A stretch of DNA of 64,000 bases from Owenia fusiformis. Taxonomy: Eukaryota > Annelida > Polychaeta > Sabellida > Oweniidae. How positions within the stretch are numbered: position 1 is the stretch's first letter; the number at the start of each line of letters is the position of its first letter. Shown here piece after piece: positions 47,801 through 62,800 of this stretch. Position numbers and translations under genes: made by a program. The stretch covers positions 806,001 to 870,000 of the forward strand of contig CAIIXF020000010.1 of NCBI GenBank assembly GCA_903813345.2, read 5' to 3'. Under the pieces are notes generated by a model. That model saw only the letters and a program-made list of their open reading frames with translations. It was not told the origin of the DNA and ran no database searches.

Positions 47801-50800
47801 TGAAACAAATGAATGGAAATCTAGCCAATGATATTATAGCTCTCCAAAACTCAGCATATATTCCAAAAGGCCTAAAATTTTGGATCGAAGGCCTTCAAAG
47901 TTCCCATTGAAGCAACATAACCTATCTCTATTTTTGTTCAACTTTCTACATCTGCATTCCCAGAATGTTGTGACGTGCGATATGATCCAATACTCTGTTG
48001 TTAGACTGTAATCAATTAGCACCTATGTGATAATAGATAATAGTGATGCTATATATAGACTATTAAAGTACTTTACGGATAATTGTGTTTTTCAATGTCT
48101 CTGTTCTATTGATGAACCATAAAGAGGCACTCAGCTAATGCTATATTATTTAGTGATTCATTGTTACAAATAACGTAACAATTTCACATTAGCTCACATG
48201 ATGAGCCTATGGCATTGCACACTCGTCTGTCTGTCCGTCCGTCCGTCTAAGAAGACAAAGAGTGAAATAAAAAGGCCAATAAAATCAGAAGAAGTAAGAA
48301 GAAACCAACAGCAACTACAAATAGATTTTCAAGTTGGACTGAATGATGATGACATGAACAGCATATAAACAAGACGTCCATCCATCCATCCATCTGTCAA
48401 TCCATCCGTGCATCCATCTCTCTATGCATCTATTGCTGTTTGAAATCCATCATTCGTGTATGATTTATTAAGATCTCTTTCATGTGTTAACCATCCACAA
48501 ATTGGCTAAGTGGAATGATGTCAATAAGTATAGCATTTTCTGGTCACTGGAAAGACAAATTGCATGATGCACTTTTGTCACAAGTGCTTTGTCAAGTATC
48601 AATGCCAACTGGCCGGAAAACCTACTCTACCGTATTTAAGTATGTTATTTGTCACTGTCGAATCTCATAAAGGAGCTTAATACATGATCTGAATGTACAA
48701 TGAGCCTTTACTCTAAGTCTGTGAAACAAGAGAAATTACAAGATCTAATCAGGCTTCTTATTTTTCATTTTTATTTTTACACTGCAAATAATTAAATATT
48801 TGAAAGTAAAACCTTCAAAATGGTGGAACAGGGATTGTCAATTCATCTGTTGACTGACACAACTATACCATATGGGCCTAGAGAGCATTAAAAGAATAAT
48901 TCAAAAATAGTACAGTTTTTAACTAAATACTGTATATTATCGTCTATTAAAAAAGTGCTTCTTTTCAGTAGTTAGAGGCAAATATCTCTATGATTAAAAA
49001 TAACAATTTTTTGTTATTGTCAATGCAAATGGTCATGGCCATCTCACAAAGGTTGGATCCTGCTTTATTTAAGAACTCAATAATTACCATTAGTGCCAAA
49101 GCACATTCTTTCATCTTCAGTGAGAAAATATGCTTCAGAGAGCACTCAATGACATGCATGTTAAGTTGTATCCTTGAGATAAATTACACCTAATACTATA
49201 AGACGATTAATAAACTGTTTTTCTGCTTGACTATACTGGAATTTCCTATCAATTTGTGACTGGTGTGTCAGCAATATCTTGACATACTGCATCTTTGGAC
49301 TGTCTTCATTTTGCTGGTCGCGACCCAATATTTCTGGGTAGGATATACATAATGACATTATGTTCTTTTAGTCATATCCTAACTGTTTTATGACCATTTG
49401 ATTGCTCAAATATAAGTCTGTGATGAGAGTTGATCGTGTCTAACTAGAACGTTCTTATATAAGGATATTCAATAAATATCAGAAAGATCATATTTTAGTA
49501 TCTGTTATATATGCGAAACGACATTCTGATACTCATAGCATCTTTCTGTTTCACCTGAAACATCTCAGGGCTGAGAAGAAATGAGATGTCATGGTTTATC
49601 ATGACGGAGAAACGAAATGAAGATGAGAGCATATGTGCCAAAACTCATGAGCAGTAATTGTGAAGAACACAACCTTCAGACCTGCTAATTGAAGACTGTC
49701 TCGTGCCAGGGCTTCTTGTTTTCGAAGAAGATTTGATTATTTTATCAGTTGATTAAATCTAGTATATCAGGGCTATGAGTAAGCCATCACTATAATGAAA
49801 AACGTGACTTGAGGGACACATGTCTGAAGACTTTTTTCCAATAACCTTTATTTCTTTTTAGTGGTGTATGCAAGCATATATATGTTGACTGCACTATGAG
49901 TATATATAGTCTTGTTACGTAAATATGGTAGATAGATTTAATAATTGTATTACCCTTTGTGTCATTTATATTGGATTAGATTGCCTTTTATAGGTTTTTC
50001 TTTTACAATAGAGCTACTTACTAATTATTTATATTTTTATCTATAAAACTAATCATCACCTGAACTCTGAATGTTATTCTATAGAGTGCTTGTCCTTCCT
50101 TTGTGATAAAATGTTATTCTATACAGTGTTTCCCATTCCTTTGTAATAAAATGTACAATGAATATTTAATTCATTTTTTCTTAATTATTTATTTTAGATT
50201 TGGGGACCATATCAGTATTCCAAAAGCATAATTTAAAATTATATTTCAGATTGACCCCTAATAATGGTATCACTAAATAATTATATATTTTAATGGATTC
50301 ATTAATTTTTGTGTCCTATTTCTTCCTGAAATATAAACTGTAAGACTATCATCTCACTGTTATGTTTTCATTCTGTGATTGGTTGATAACAGGTCACATG
50401 ACTAATTTTAAGAATCAAGAGATATTTCATTTTGAGAAAAACAAGTCATTCTTTCATTTGTTTTTTGATATTTTTTTCTTTGATGTTGGCCACCGGATAC
50501 ACTGCATAAAATAACGAATATTGCTTGCAAATAACGAGCAATTCTAGTGGTTATTTGCTTCAAATTGCATGTTATAACCAGTAATCATCACTGACAGAAC
50601 GCAGACAATAACTGCATATATGGAACACACATATATGCAGCTGCATATAACAAACATCCACGGAGAATACTGACTGCATATACGCGTACTGTCACTGAGT
50701 ATATTTGCTTATATTCAGACATACTTTGCATATTTGCTGTTTACTTGTGATTATATGCAGCGCTGAAACTGCATATACCTGCTTATTTGGGATAGACAAA

Positions 50801-53800
50801 TATAAGCAGTTGAGTATACTAGATATATATAAAAATTAAAACTGATTATATTTGCATATGATCTGCATATATGCCACTTTTCATGAGTATTTCTGCATAT
50901 TTTGATATAAGTAATATGCAGCATGTGAGTATATTGAGACATGCACAAGAATATAAACTAACTACATTAGCATATATAGAGTCAAGATCGGTATATTTGA
51001 CATATTCTTGCTTATTTAGGAGGACTGGTAGACGCTGTTTTGTGAATTGGGCATAAACATCTGTTAATGTAAATTCATATTTATGAGCATTTGAGTGTTG
51101 TAGCTATAGGTTTGGTTTACTGTACTTGTTTTTTGGGGTAAGAGATTTTAAAATTGCACATAAACAGCTTTTACGTTTTTATAATTTATTTTAAATTTCT
51201 TTAGATTTCTATGTACAGAGTAGGCCAATGAGACGACCTCTATAAGTAATAACTTCTAATAGTATACATGTCATGATATAGGGAGAAAATCATTGTTACA
51301 ACTTATTAGCCCCGTGAAATAATATCGCTTGATGATGGTAATGTTTTGATCCACCTTTCATATCGCTTGATACATATATAGACATATTTACATTGCACTG
51401 TAATTATATTTCTTCCTTTAAATGATACATAATTATTGTAGGCAAAAATATGAATGCCTATTTCAAATCATTGAAAATTATATTCTCTCTCGAATGATAA
51501 GCCTAATAATGATTTTACTTTTAAATGGATTATTTACTCATTATGTTTTGGCCAAACCTGTATACTGCTAAACGAATATATTTACATTGCATTGTACATG
51601 ATGTAACATTATATTTCTATCTTTAAAATGGTGCGAACTAATGCTCCAAATCAATGTACGCATATTGCTCAATCTTGAAAACGGTGTTTTTTGTAGCAAG
51701 ATATGGCCTGTCTTCCGGTAGCAAATTCTCGTACGATATCGAATTCTGCTTTCTCCATTCAAACTCCTTTCTTCTTCATCCTAGTGTCTTCTACACGTTT
51801 CTCAATATCTATGTAAATTCAGCTATCACATGTATTCTATTTTGCGGGAAATTTGACACTGCACACAAAGACACTGCTCTGAAGACACTCCTCTGAAGAT
51901 ACAAAGACTGCTGTGTATTTTATTCAATGATACAAAGACATTAGTTTATAGCATACTGTTCAGCCATACAGTATCATGGACCTTCCAAGACAATCAATTT
52001 ATTAAATTATCAAGATCAATGCCAAATCTTATGTTTACAACAATTTGCCAGGTGTCTTTATTGTGTTTTTTTTTCATTATCAAACTCAATCATCTATCCA
52101 TTAAGGGAAATAAAAAGCAAGCTAAAGTTTCACTTACGAGAGGCTTCGTCGTGTCCCTGGGTCTGGCATGGAGCAAATGGCTGACTGGCTAAATTGCGAC
52201 ATGGGCTTCTAATCAAAAGCCCATGATTGCGCCAATGTGTAGACATTCTCACAGTATGGCTTTATGATTATTTACTACTCAACAGACATTGGTCATTTGG
52301 CAAGCTTAATGTTTCCCTGTCAACCACCTGTGTGCGTGTCACGTACGATTATTACTTGCGCATCATAGCTCGGAGACATGCAGTTTGCTCAATATCCACC
52401 CCCTCATTTTTAGTTATTCAATAACAAAATATATTGTTAAAACATAAAATACTAAATTTTGCGACATTTTGCTGCTATTGAACAGTCATAATGCTGTTTT
52501 GATGAACCCATGATTTGACATCTCTAATAAGTAATCTAAACATAAACAATTACTAATTACCTGACACAATTGCACATAGGGGCCGGATGTTTGGAGAAGC
52601 ACCTTGATAGTTGAAACCAGGAATTGTTTTGAATGGTATTTGTGATTTGTATAGAATTACCTTTTCATTCTTAGCATTCAAAATACAAACTAATAATTCA
52701 CTTTTTGATGTATTCAGTTTTAATTCAAATAACAAGCTTATTCATAGTAAATCTGAATGACATTCTGATGATTTAAGAATTGTATTATCTTGCGTCAAGA
52801 TCCTTGACCCCCTCCCGACATAATACATGTATCTCTTTAATAATCTGCAATCAAGAGATTGATAGACATAATTTAATCAGATAAATGGCTTATCTAGTTG
52901 TAAAATATTTGTTCGGACCCTTTTTTATATTTGTGTAGGCCTTGGTGTATATAATCTATATGGGGATTCAGCAGGGGATTATTGGGTCAAATGTATTTTC
53001 CTCTCTTATGTCTGGGTCACATTTGCCGCGATTCATCGGCGGCTGATTGAATATTTTGTTCCAAACTGAAATATGGGTTGCAATCAAATGTTTTGAAAGC
53101 CATTCACCATGATTTAAGTAAAACATATTATTAAAGCTCTTTTTTAGACATTCAATCAATTTAAATCAATCAAGTTTGAATGCGATTGCATACATGTATT
53201 TGCAGATGTAGTGTATTTTACTCACATTTTCTCACAGAGCTGTCATTTAACATGTAATACTGAGTTTTCAATATTTTGATACAATTGTTTATTATTTTGC
53301 GATAATTAAAGCTTTAATCGGGGATAGAGATTTCGACAAAGTACACGTACATTTAGTATTACAAGTCAAAAACCTTTTTTACTTTACATCATAATCCCGG
53401 GATCATAATTTACTTGGAACCCAGATGCTAGAGGAAGCAGAAGATAAACTCACATCAAATACGCTAAATGAAATTATTGAAAATATAATTGGTATTAAAA
53501 TTCTCAATATTTTATTTCAACAAATGCCTTGATCTCAGATATTACTTTCCCATGGATTTAAAAATCATCCCAGAACTAATTATAGGTAACACCATTGTGC
53601 ACAAGCCGTCTGATTGCATTACTCGCTAAAATAACATCCTTAGAAGTGAACAATCCAAACATCTGATAATAATATAGCTAAAGTCCCCCCTCCCGGTATC
53701 CATGCCCACCTTGTTCAGTTGTATCCTTAAAATGTTGAACTACCTTTTGCATTCCTTCAGAGATAATCGGTTAATTTCTGAATTTAAAAGAAATTTAATT

Positions 53801-56800
53801 ATACAATGTAGCACGGGGATTTAGAAAAACTGGCTATAGAAATTAATCCATTTAACTATATCAAACGGATTAATATCAGTGAGAACTTAACTCATTTGCA
53901 AGAATTGAATAATTAGGGATTAAAGTTTTGTGAATGTTTTTGGGAATGGAAAACAAAGCAAGGTCCAATTCAAAATAGAAACAAGGGTATCTCTGATCAG
54001 GTTTTGTCTCTTCATTCTCATATAATCAAGTTATCAAAAAATGATATTTTGATTCACAAAACTGCACCGAAACATTGAAAAGTACACGAAGGCAACCGCA
54101 TTTGCAATCTATAGTTCTCAAAAAGCAGGGTTATTAAAAGCCAGTTTCAAACTGAAGTTAAAAAGCCGGTTTTTGAAACCCAGTTGCTAAAATTCAAATT
54201 AGAATACTCTCTTTTCTATTTAAACTTAAATCAATTTATTATAAACAAACTATTCCGGGCAAACTATGACCAAGTGCATCGGGAATACAAAACTCCTGTA
54301 AATGAGTTATATAAGACAATGAAATCAACGCTGATTGAAACATAAACACTATAAAATGATTTAATCTTCTTTCGATTCCATTACCTGTCATATTTTTTTC
54401 TAAATACCGGCTTTACCGGGAGGAATTTAACATGGGCTTTAATTCAAAGGCAAGAATCACTTATTAAGCGGATTAAAAGATGTTGGACGTCGCTCCAGTG
54501 ATTTATATTTTATGGTTCTGAATTGATGTGCAGATTTTAAATACAATTGAAAACATGACCAAAAGAGTCTAGACTACCATTTGCTTTGATCATGGGGAAT
54601 GGAAAACAAAGCAGTGATTTGAAAAAGTAAACAATTGAATTCCTATGCATAATCCATGATTTAATACGAACGGTGGTAACAGGTTGTTAAATTATAATAC
54701 ATTCTCAGGAAGAATTAGGTTGCATTGACTCTAAAAGTAGAGATAACAAGTTCAGCGGTGTAGCCAGCTTTCCGTCGGGGGGGGGGGGGGGCGATCTCCA
54801 TTAAAAACATGGGTTTGCACAAGTATTCTTTATTAGCAACTTATTGATAACTACAAGGAAGATCTCTCTTTTCCGGTGTGACTTAAAAGGTGTCGAAAAA
54901 TCACAATTATAGTAAAAATAGATTATTTCGAAATCCATCCTGTAGTCGCTTATTATACACAGGTAAAGTCATATTCATAAAGAACTACGGTACTTACATT
55001 CTTTAGTTGTGTTGTTTTATCATGCTTAATAGAAAAATACGCACAAATAGTCAGTTATTTATTTGTATGCTCAGTTATAAAATGAGCAGAGCAACTTAGA
55101 AATAGCTTAATATAGTCAGAAAGAGGCAATTATAACGTGTGACTATATTGCACACTTACAGAGTATTGCGTTTGCATATATTTGAGTATTCTTAACTCCA
55201 TGTATAATCAGTGCTTATTTGTGCTGTTCTACAAATAAAGAGGAGCAATACTTGAATATACAGAGTGTTCCATATATGCAGCGAGTATTGTCTCTGTACT
55301 GTCTCTGTTTATATGTGCTGAGTATTTTTGCTGATTACTGCACATTACAAGAGATTCTTACAAATAGACACTGCTTATAACAAAGCAATATTCTCTATTT
55401 CATATAGTGATAAGCATCGAATGATGAAACAAAGAATGAAAAAACAAAAACAACCATGTATGTGACTTGTGGCAAAATGTGTAACCATGGAAACAATTGT
55501 TTTATTCCTTGATTCAATTGTGATAACCAGCTTAGGAATTTGTTGCTTTGTGGTTGATCTGTGCCCTTGAATTGGAATCTTCAAATTCTACGTATAACGA
55601 ATAATTGGCCTCTGGTATCATCTGACATTAAGAATTGTCTGGTTTGAGGCTATTTTGTAAACTACTTATTAATGATTTATGATTTTGCCTCGTTGTTTAT
55701 TTAGGACGCAACATGGAAGAAAAAGCCCTACAGCTCCATGCACTTGCGACAGTGAAGGTCGTTATGAACACTCGGCCAAGTCCACAAACAAACAACAATC
55801 AGTCAGACTCTGGTAAAACTAGTGAAATCCCAACAATTACTAATGGCCAAATAAGTGGTCATGTGACAGTGAATGGTGTCAATGGAACCATAACTGGCGA
55901 CATCATGCCTGCCTCTAATGGCTATAATGCCAACAATCCTATGTATATAGATACTGCTGAAACTGAGGAAGAAAGCCGTGGTCCAGACAAGATTAGTCGA
56001 TCAACTGTAAATAGCCTGGAAAGTGACACTAGTAGATCAACTATGATCACAACTATATCTAATACTACTGATAGACAAGTGATCATGCATAATACATCAA
56101 TTGATACCAAGGATGAAAGTGATTCCGATGCTGTAAGTGTTTCCAAGGTAAATATGATTATATTCAACTCAGCCAAGGGGGTAGAACAAGCTCCTATGGG
56201 AATATTAGTAATTATGGTACTCCTAGATCTGCTATTTGTGTATGAGATGATATACTCCCATGGTCATTAAACTTCTCCATTCACAAACTTTTTTTGTTAA
56301 TTTTCATCTCAACGTTTTTTTATGTATTTTATATAAAGCTGCCTATTAAAATAATAGGGATTATTATGATTTTCGCAATAAATCTCAACCAACAGGGGCA
56401 TAAATTTGGCCAGAATCAAAAAGTGAAGAGGCAAGAATTAAATGTACCAGACAGATTTTAGTAAAATGCAATTAGACTATGATTGGATTTTATTTCATAG
56501 TTCCATTTGAAAAAATGCTTAAATTATAAAAGATCCGTAAAATTCTAACACGACAACTACAAAAAATAAGGCTGGGACCCATGTGTCTCATATTTACTGA
56601 TGAAGAGCCTAATGGTGACACAAGTCCTGGTCCAGTTTTATAGAATAGTAGAATTCTTGTTGGAAATAAGCCAGAACTTCTTTTGAAGGGTTGATATTTC
56701 AGATTTATTCACTTTATTATTACTCCAGTAAAACCGCTGTAAATTTTCATAAATAAATGAAAAAATTGCACACCAGAGTAAACCTGGTGTAATTAATAGC

Positions 56801-59800
56801 CATTGGTAAGTAAAACAACATATCAAAAATCTAGAAAAATCTAAGTAGTGGAAAACCTTAAAATCACCATTTATACCCTCTGGGGTAATTTTATGAGGGG
56901 GTACTGTGATAAACATTAATAATTCCTGTTATATAACTTCAATCACAATGAAATCTTCAGGGATCATGCACATATATATAGTTAGTTGTCAAAGCAAGTT
57001 TGATATCAATTGGTCAATTGGTTACTATATCAACACAATTTAATTGCTCAAATCTTTAATAGTTCAGGTAAATCCGAAGCTTTCTATACTAATAGATGTT
57101 GTCATTTATCTTCAAATCATTTAAAAATGAACATTAAGTTACCCTAAAAACATATTTGGGGAGTGTTTAATAAGATAGCATCATTAATATGATGAATTAT
57201 ATGATAACTTTGACTCTGTACTCTATTCTATTAGGTTACTACCACTATATCTACCCAAAAGTGGGCGTGGCACTTTTTGGTGATAAATTCAAAAAATGAC
57301 ATTTCTACAGAATCAGCCACAGTGATATTTATAGTGCTTATGGATACTGATGTTATTCTTTAATATGGCGAGTCTGTACTTGATTGGTCAAGGGTTGCCA
57401 TAGTAACAGACCATAATAAATGCAAATAGTGTAATGCAATATGTTATTTTATAACATGGAATATGATTCAACCCCAGCATATATGATGTGTTCCAATACC
57501 AAGAACATACCATCCGATAGCATAGTTCAGATACAAGAGCCTAAGCTGGCTCATCCTAAATAGTATATAGATGGTATAGCCTCAAGAGTATAAGATGGGT
57601 GCAGTCTCAAGAATATAATATGGTACAGCCTCTAGAGTGTAACATGTATTCAACATCAAGAGTCAAAGATGCTACAAAATTCTTAATCTATAATTGCTAT
57701 AGCATTAAGAGCCTAGGATGGGTACAGCCTCTATGAGTCAAAGATGGTACAGTCTCCAGACCCTTAGATGATACAGCCTTTAGATATAACATGGGATCTG
57801 TCTCCAGAGATGGTAGACCCTTCAAAAGCTGATTGCTAAAGCATTCAGAGCCTAGGATAGGTACAGTCTTCACGAATCTCCAGTATCAGATGGTGCAGCC
57901 TCCAGACATAACATGGGATCAGTTTCCAGGGTCTAAGATGGTACAGCCTTCAGACCCTGAGAAGGTTCAGCCTCCAGATATGAGAAAATGGTTTAGTCTA
58001 TGAGTATAACAATCAGAGTCTAATATGGCTTTAGCAACAAGAGTCTAATGGGTACATCTTCTTCTATGATGGGTAGAACATCCATTTTCAAGAGTATAAG
58101 ATGGTCCAGCCTCTATCATCAAAACTTGACAAAGCCTAGTGTCTACTTTCTAATATGGTACAACCTCCAGAGTATAATATGAATTCATCCTCCAGTGACT
58201 AATATGGTGTAGCATCAATATGGATTCAGTCTCTAGTGTCAAAGATGAAAATCAGAGTCTAAGATGGGTAAGACTCCATGAGTCTTACGATAGTATAGCC
58301 TACAAATGAGATGGTATAGCCTCCAAAAGTCTAAGATGGTACAGTCTCCGGAGTCTAAGATGGTACAGCCACCAGAGTATAATATGAATTCAGCCTCTAG
58401 ACTAATATGATGTAACTTCAGAGTATAATATGGATTCAACCTGTAGAACCAAATATAGTACAGCCACAATAGTACCTGATTTCTATGACAGTCAGAGTCC
58501 AAGATAGGTACAGCCTCCAAGTTTCTAAGATAGTACAGCCTATAAGAGTCTGAGTTGGTATAGCCTCCAAGAGTCTAAAAGGGTATAGCCTCCAGAGTCT
58601 ACAACGGGTATAGCCTTCAAGAGTCAAAGATGGTATAGCCTCCAGAGCCTTTGATGAGTTCTAGGAATAGCCTTCAAGAGAAGATGGTACACTTTCCAGA
58701 TGCAGTGTCTATGATGGGTAAAGCCTCCAAGAGTCTAAGATAGTACAGCCTCTCCAGAGTCTATGATTGGTATAGTCTCCAAGAGTCTAAGATGGTACAG
58801 CCTCTAGGGGCTTAGAGGGTTCAGCATTAAGTGTTTAATGGGTACATCCTCAATAGTCTACAATGAGTACAGCATCCATAATCTAAGATTCATACAGTTC
58901 ACAAAGTCTAAGTTGGTACATCTTCTAGAGTCTAAGATGTCAAGAATCGACATTTTGTCACATATAACACCAATCTGTGGTTAATAAATGGGTCTAAGAT
59001 GGTACAGTCTCTAGAGTTTCAGAGGATTTAGCCTCTAATTTTTAATGGTACATCCTCCAGAGTCTACAATGGGTACAGCATCCATAATCTAAGATTAATA
59101 CAGCCTACAGAGTCTGAGTTTGTACATCTTCTAGATGTCAGGAATCATCATTTATTCACATATAACACCAATCTGTTATTAATAAATGGGTCTAAGATTG
59201 CACAGCCTCTAGAGTCTTAGAGGGTTTCGCCTTTAATGTTTAATGGGTACATCCTCTAGAGTCTACAATGGGTACAGCATCCATAATCTAAGATCAATAC
59301 AGCCTACATAGTCTAAGTTGGTATATCTTCTAGAGTCTAAGATGTCAGGGAATCACCATTTAGTCACATATAACACCAATCTGTGATAAATAAATGGGTC
59401 TAAGATGGTACAGCCTCTAGAGTCTTAGAGGGTTTAGCCTCCAATGTTTGATGGGTATATCCTCCAGAGTCTACAATGGGTACAGCATCCATAATATAAG
59501 ATTGATACAGCCTACAGAGTCTAAGTTGGTACATCTTCTAGAGTCTTAGATGTTCATATACACCAATATGTGATTAATAAATGGGTCAGGAAATGCTTTG
59601 ACAGACTGACGGGCAGACGGACAAACAGAGCAGTATTATAACAAACAGCATTATTAGTTGTGTTAACACAGCAAACGCATATCAATATCATCCAAACTTG
59701 TATTTGTTAAAAAAAGATTATACACTAAAACATTTCTAAAGGATGGATGAAATAAACAATTTGTTACGGTATAAGGATTGCCTGAAATGATCTCTACCCA

Positions 59801-62800
59801 CATCCTATTTACATACATTATCTTGTGTTACTATGGCAACCAATTGACAAAACATGTTTAGACTCACCATACCAGCTAATAACATATGTATCAATATGTC
59901 AATGAGCCCTGTAAATACGATTCTGTAAAAATGGAATTATTTTGAAATGTAATAACAAAAAGCGCCACGCCCACTTTGTGGTAAATCGCTTAGGAGTTAT
60001 CAAACATGAATAGAGTCCAAAGCCAAATATGTCAACCTATTCATAGATTACTAGTAATCATGTTATCTTGTTGTAAACACCTTCAATATGTATTAAGCTC
60101 AACTTTGCATTCATTTTGAAAAATTAAAAATGACAAGCTACCATCCGTTTGTAGGGACACGGTTGATTTATCCTGAATATTTTCAATATTTTGAAGTTAA
60201 ATTGTGTTGCCATGGTAACCAATTGTCCAATCAAGATTAAACTTTCCATGACTATTAACCAAACATAGATGCATGATCTCTGAAAACTTGAATGTGATTG
60301 GAGGCACATAACAGAAAATATAAATGCTTATCATGGTACCCCTCATAAAATAAGATCAGGGGGTACAAATAGTGATTTTTACATGTTGTCCACTACTTAG
60401 ATTTTTCTAGATTTTTGATATGTGTTTTAACTCATCAATATGCATTTGTTGCACTAGGTTTAATTAGGTGTGCAATTTTTTCATTTATTTTTGATAATTT
60501 TACTGGAGTATATGAGATTCTAATATTTCCACTGGTGCCCCCCACTTTCATGATATTTATGTGGTGGCTGGGGATATTGATATTTTTAGATGTCATTCTG
60601 TCTGACTTCGTAATTATAAACTTAAAGCGTACACCCCATGTAGAGTTTGCTAAAGATAATTATCAGGGTTATTTCTGTGAATGTCAATATTTTAAAAAAG
60701 AAAATTATTTGTTCTATCGGAAAGGAGGTTTTGTAAATTTCTTAAGGCAGGCATATAGTTAATTAAATTGTGTTTTGGATAATCGGAGTGTTTATAATGC
60801 TGACATGGTTACTGACGTCACTTGTTTATAATGCTGACATGGTTACTGTCGTCACTTGTTTATAATGCTGACATGGTTACTGACGTCACATGTTTATAAT
60901 GCTGACATGGTTACTGACATCACATGTTTATAATGCTGACATGGTTACTGACATCACGTGTAAAGAAGTCCTTCAGTATGCCTCCTTTGGGACTTGTTTT
61001 CTCACAATGTGCCACAGTATTCTTGAATGATTAACTTACAAATAACAGGATGTGTAGGCCTGCTCAGTTATGTTCCTCTAGTGCAGATTGCAGAAGGTCC
61101 CAGGTTCAAATCCCAGTCCAGGTGAATTCTATCTAATAAGGGCAACATTTTTCATATTTTAATTTTTTATTGGAGTCATTATTGATCTTTTCAATTATGT
61201 TATTGTTTTATTTCGAAATTTAATAAACTTTTGTATTTTACAATGATGTGGGGGCTTAGGCTTGAGAAGCATTGTTGAAAATTACAGTAAATGACGCTTT
61301 TGGGTCTGGGGCTATATACACATTTTCAAATACATTTGAGACTTTTTAAAACTTTAAGCTTTAATTTGTCCGACATTGCAACAGAATGTAGCTTTCCCTA
61401 AAGCCAATTATGATTTACTTGGAACTAGCTATTGAATGACCTGACCCGACTGTAGTTGTCAATTATTTTGTATTGCATTTGTATCATAGAACAGTAAAGA
61501 GTCCCTCAAGGAAGGCTCTCAGGCTTAATTTCTTCCATTGACATTTTCAAGATATGAATAATATATGAATTATACCCCTGAACTATTGCTCACCTTGAAT
61601 GAGGTAAATAAAACAATATAAAACAATTTGAAAATCCAGTAAAATCTGTCTTTCCACTGAACACCTCTGGCACTGAACAAAAGTGTTCTGGTAGGTGAGT
61701 AAGTAAGTAGGTGTTCACATTTCAAAGTTTATAAAAACTGGGATTTTGGTTTCATGACCATTACCGTATCATACATTTCCAGTTACCTTCCCTTAAGCGG
61801 TGGAAGTTATCTTTGAACTGTGGCGGCCACGCACGTCAATGAACAGATATTCATATTCCATAGTTTCCATGTCATATAAGTCTGATTGGGTGGTTCAAAT
61901 TCAAATATCAAAGCATTGAATCAACTATTAAGTAATTCAATGAAAACTAAAAAATATTCACATTTTAACCTCTCAAGATGCTTCTCTTAAAGCACAATAA
62001 GATTGTGTGTTCTTACAGTTCCTTTCTCGAGGCTAGTTTGAAAGTTGAAAGATGTTGATGAGTATCAAAGTGCAATAAGGTCAAATTATCATTTATAAAA
62101 ATCCATATATTAGGAATTATAAGTAAACCATTGCTTTGAATATAGAGGATTGCATCCAATCATCAAATAAATAATTTGTTTTAGGGAATCATATTATTTG
62201 TCTTGATAAATATAAAACCTCTCTCCTTTTTGATTAATAAACTCATATAAATAAGTCCATTAAGCAGAGGGCAGTGACACTGGATCAAAGGGCGTTGACT
62301 GTGTCAGAGATAATCTATTAATCATAAAGCCTAGTTTTAATATAGTTTTCTGCATCAAATATATGGTTCATGAATTCGAAATAGCTTTATTATTGTACGA
62401 CCAAATCTAAAGTAAATTAGGTTAATAGTTTTGTTGTTTTGCAACAAGGTTAGGCAAACATATATATTTTTATTAAGAAAGTTTGATAGGGATGTAGCGA
62501 AGCCCTCCTATCTGTCCATCAGTCAGTCACTCAAACATTCTACTATATATTTTGTTTAATGTTTTCTAAAATGAAATGTTTAGAAAGAAGAAACATTCAG
62601 GAATAGTTCATAATGAAATAGGAGAACTCTTCTGTTCCTTGTGATTTGTTATTCATCCTTGGAGTTGCCATTTTCTTGTTGAACTTGAATAGAAAACGAT
62701 TAATCATTCCTCAGTTTTTATAATGAAATTCTTATATACAAAGGATCTTGCAAATAATTGCTCCTAAATATATCATTAACGAGATTGGTTCGACAATTTA

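Noticed and set aside
52553-52735. 60-codon minus-strand frame next to a GTAATT donor-like site
   Set aside because: No family recognised and no convincing acceptor; too weak to list.
56638-60762. Two similar frames in opposite orientation (92 and 115 codons)
   Set aside because: They mirror each other because they lie in the inverted arms of the foldback element; they are hydrophobic without a known domain and run past the arm ends into unrelated sequence.
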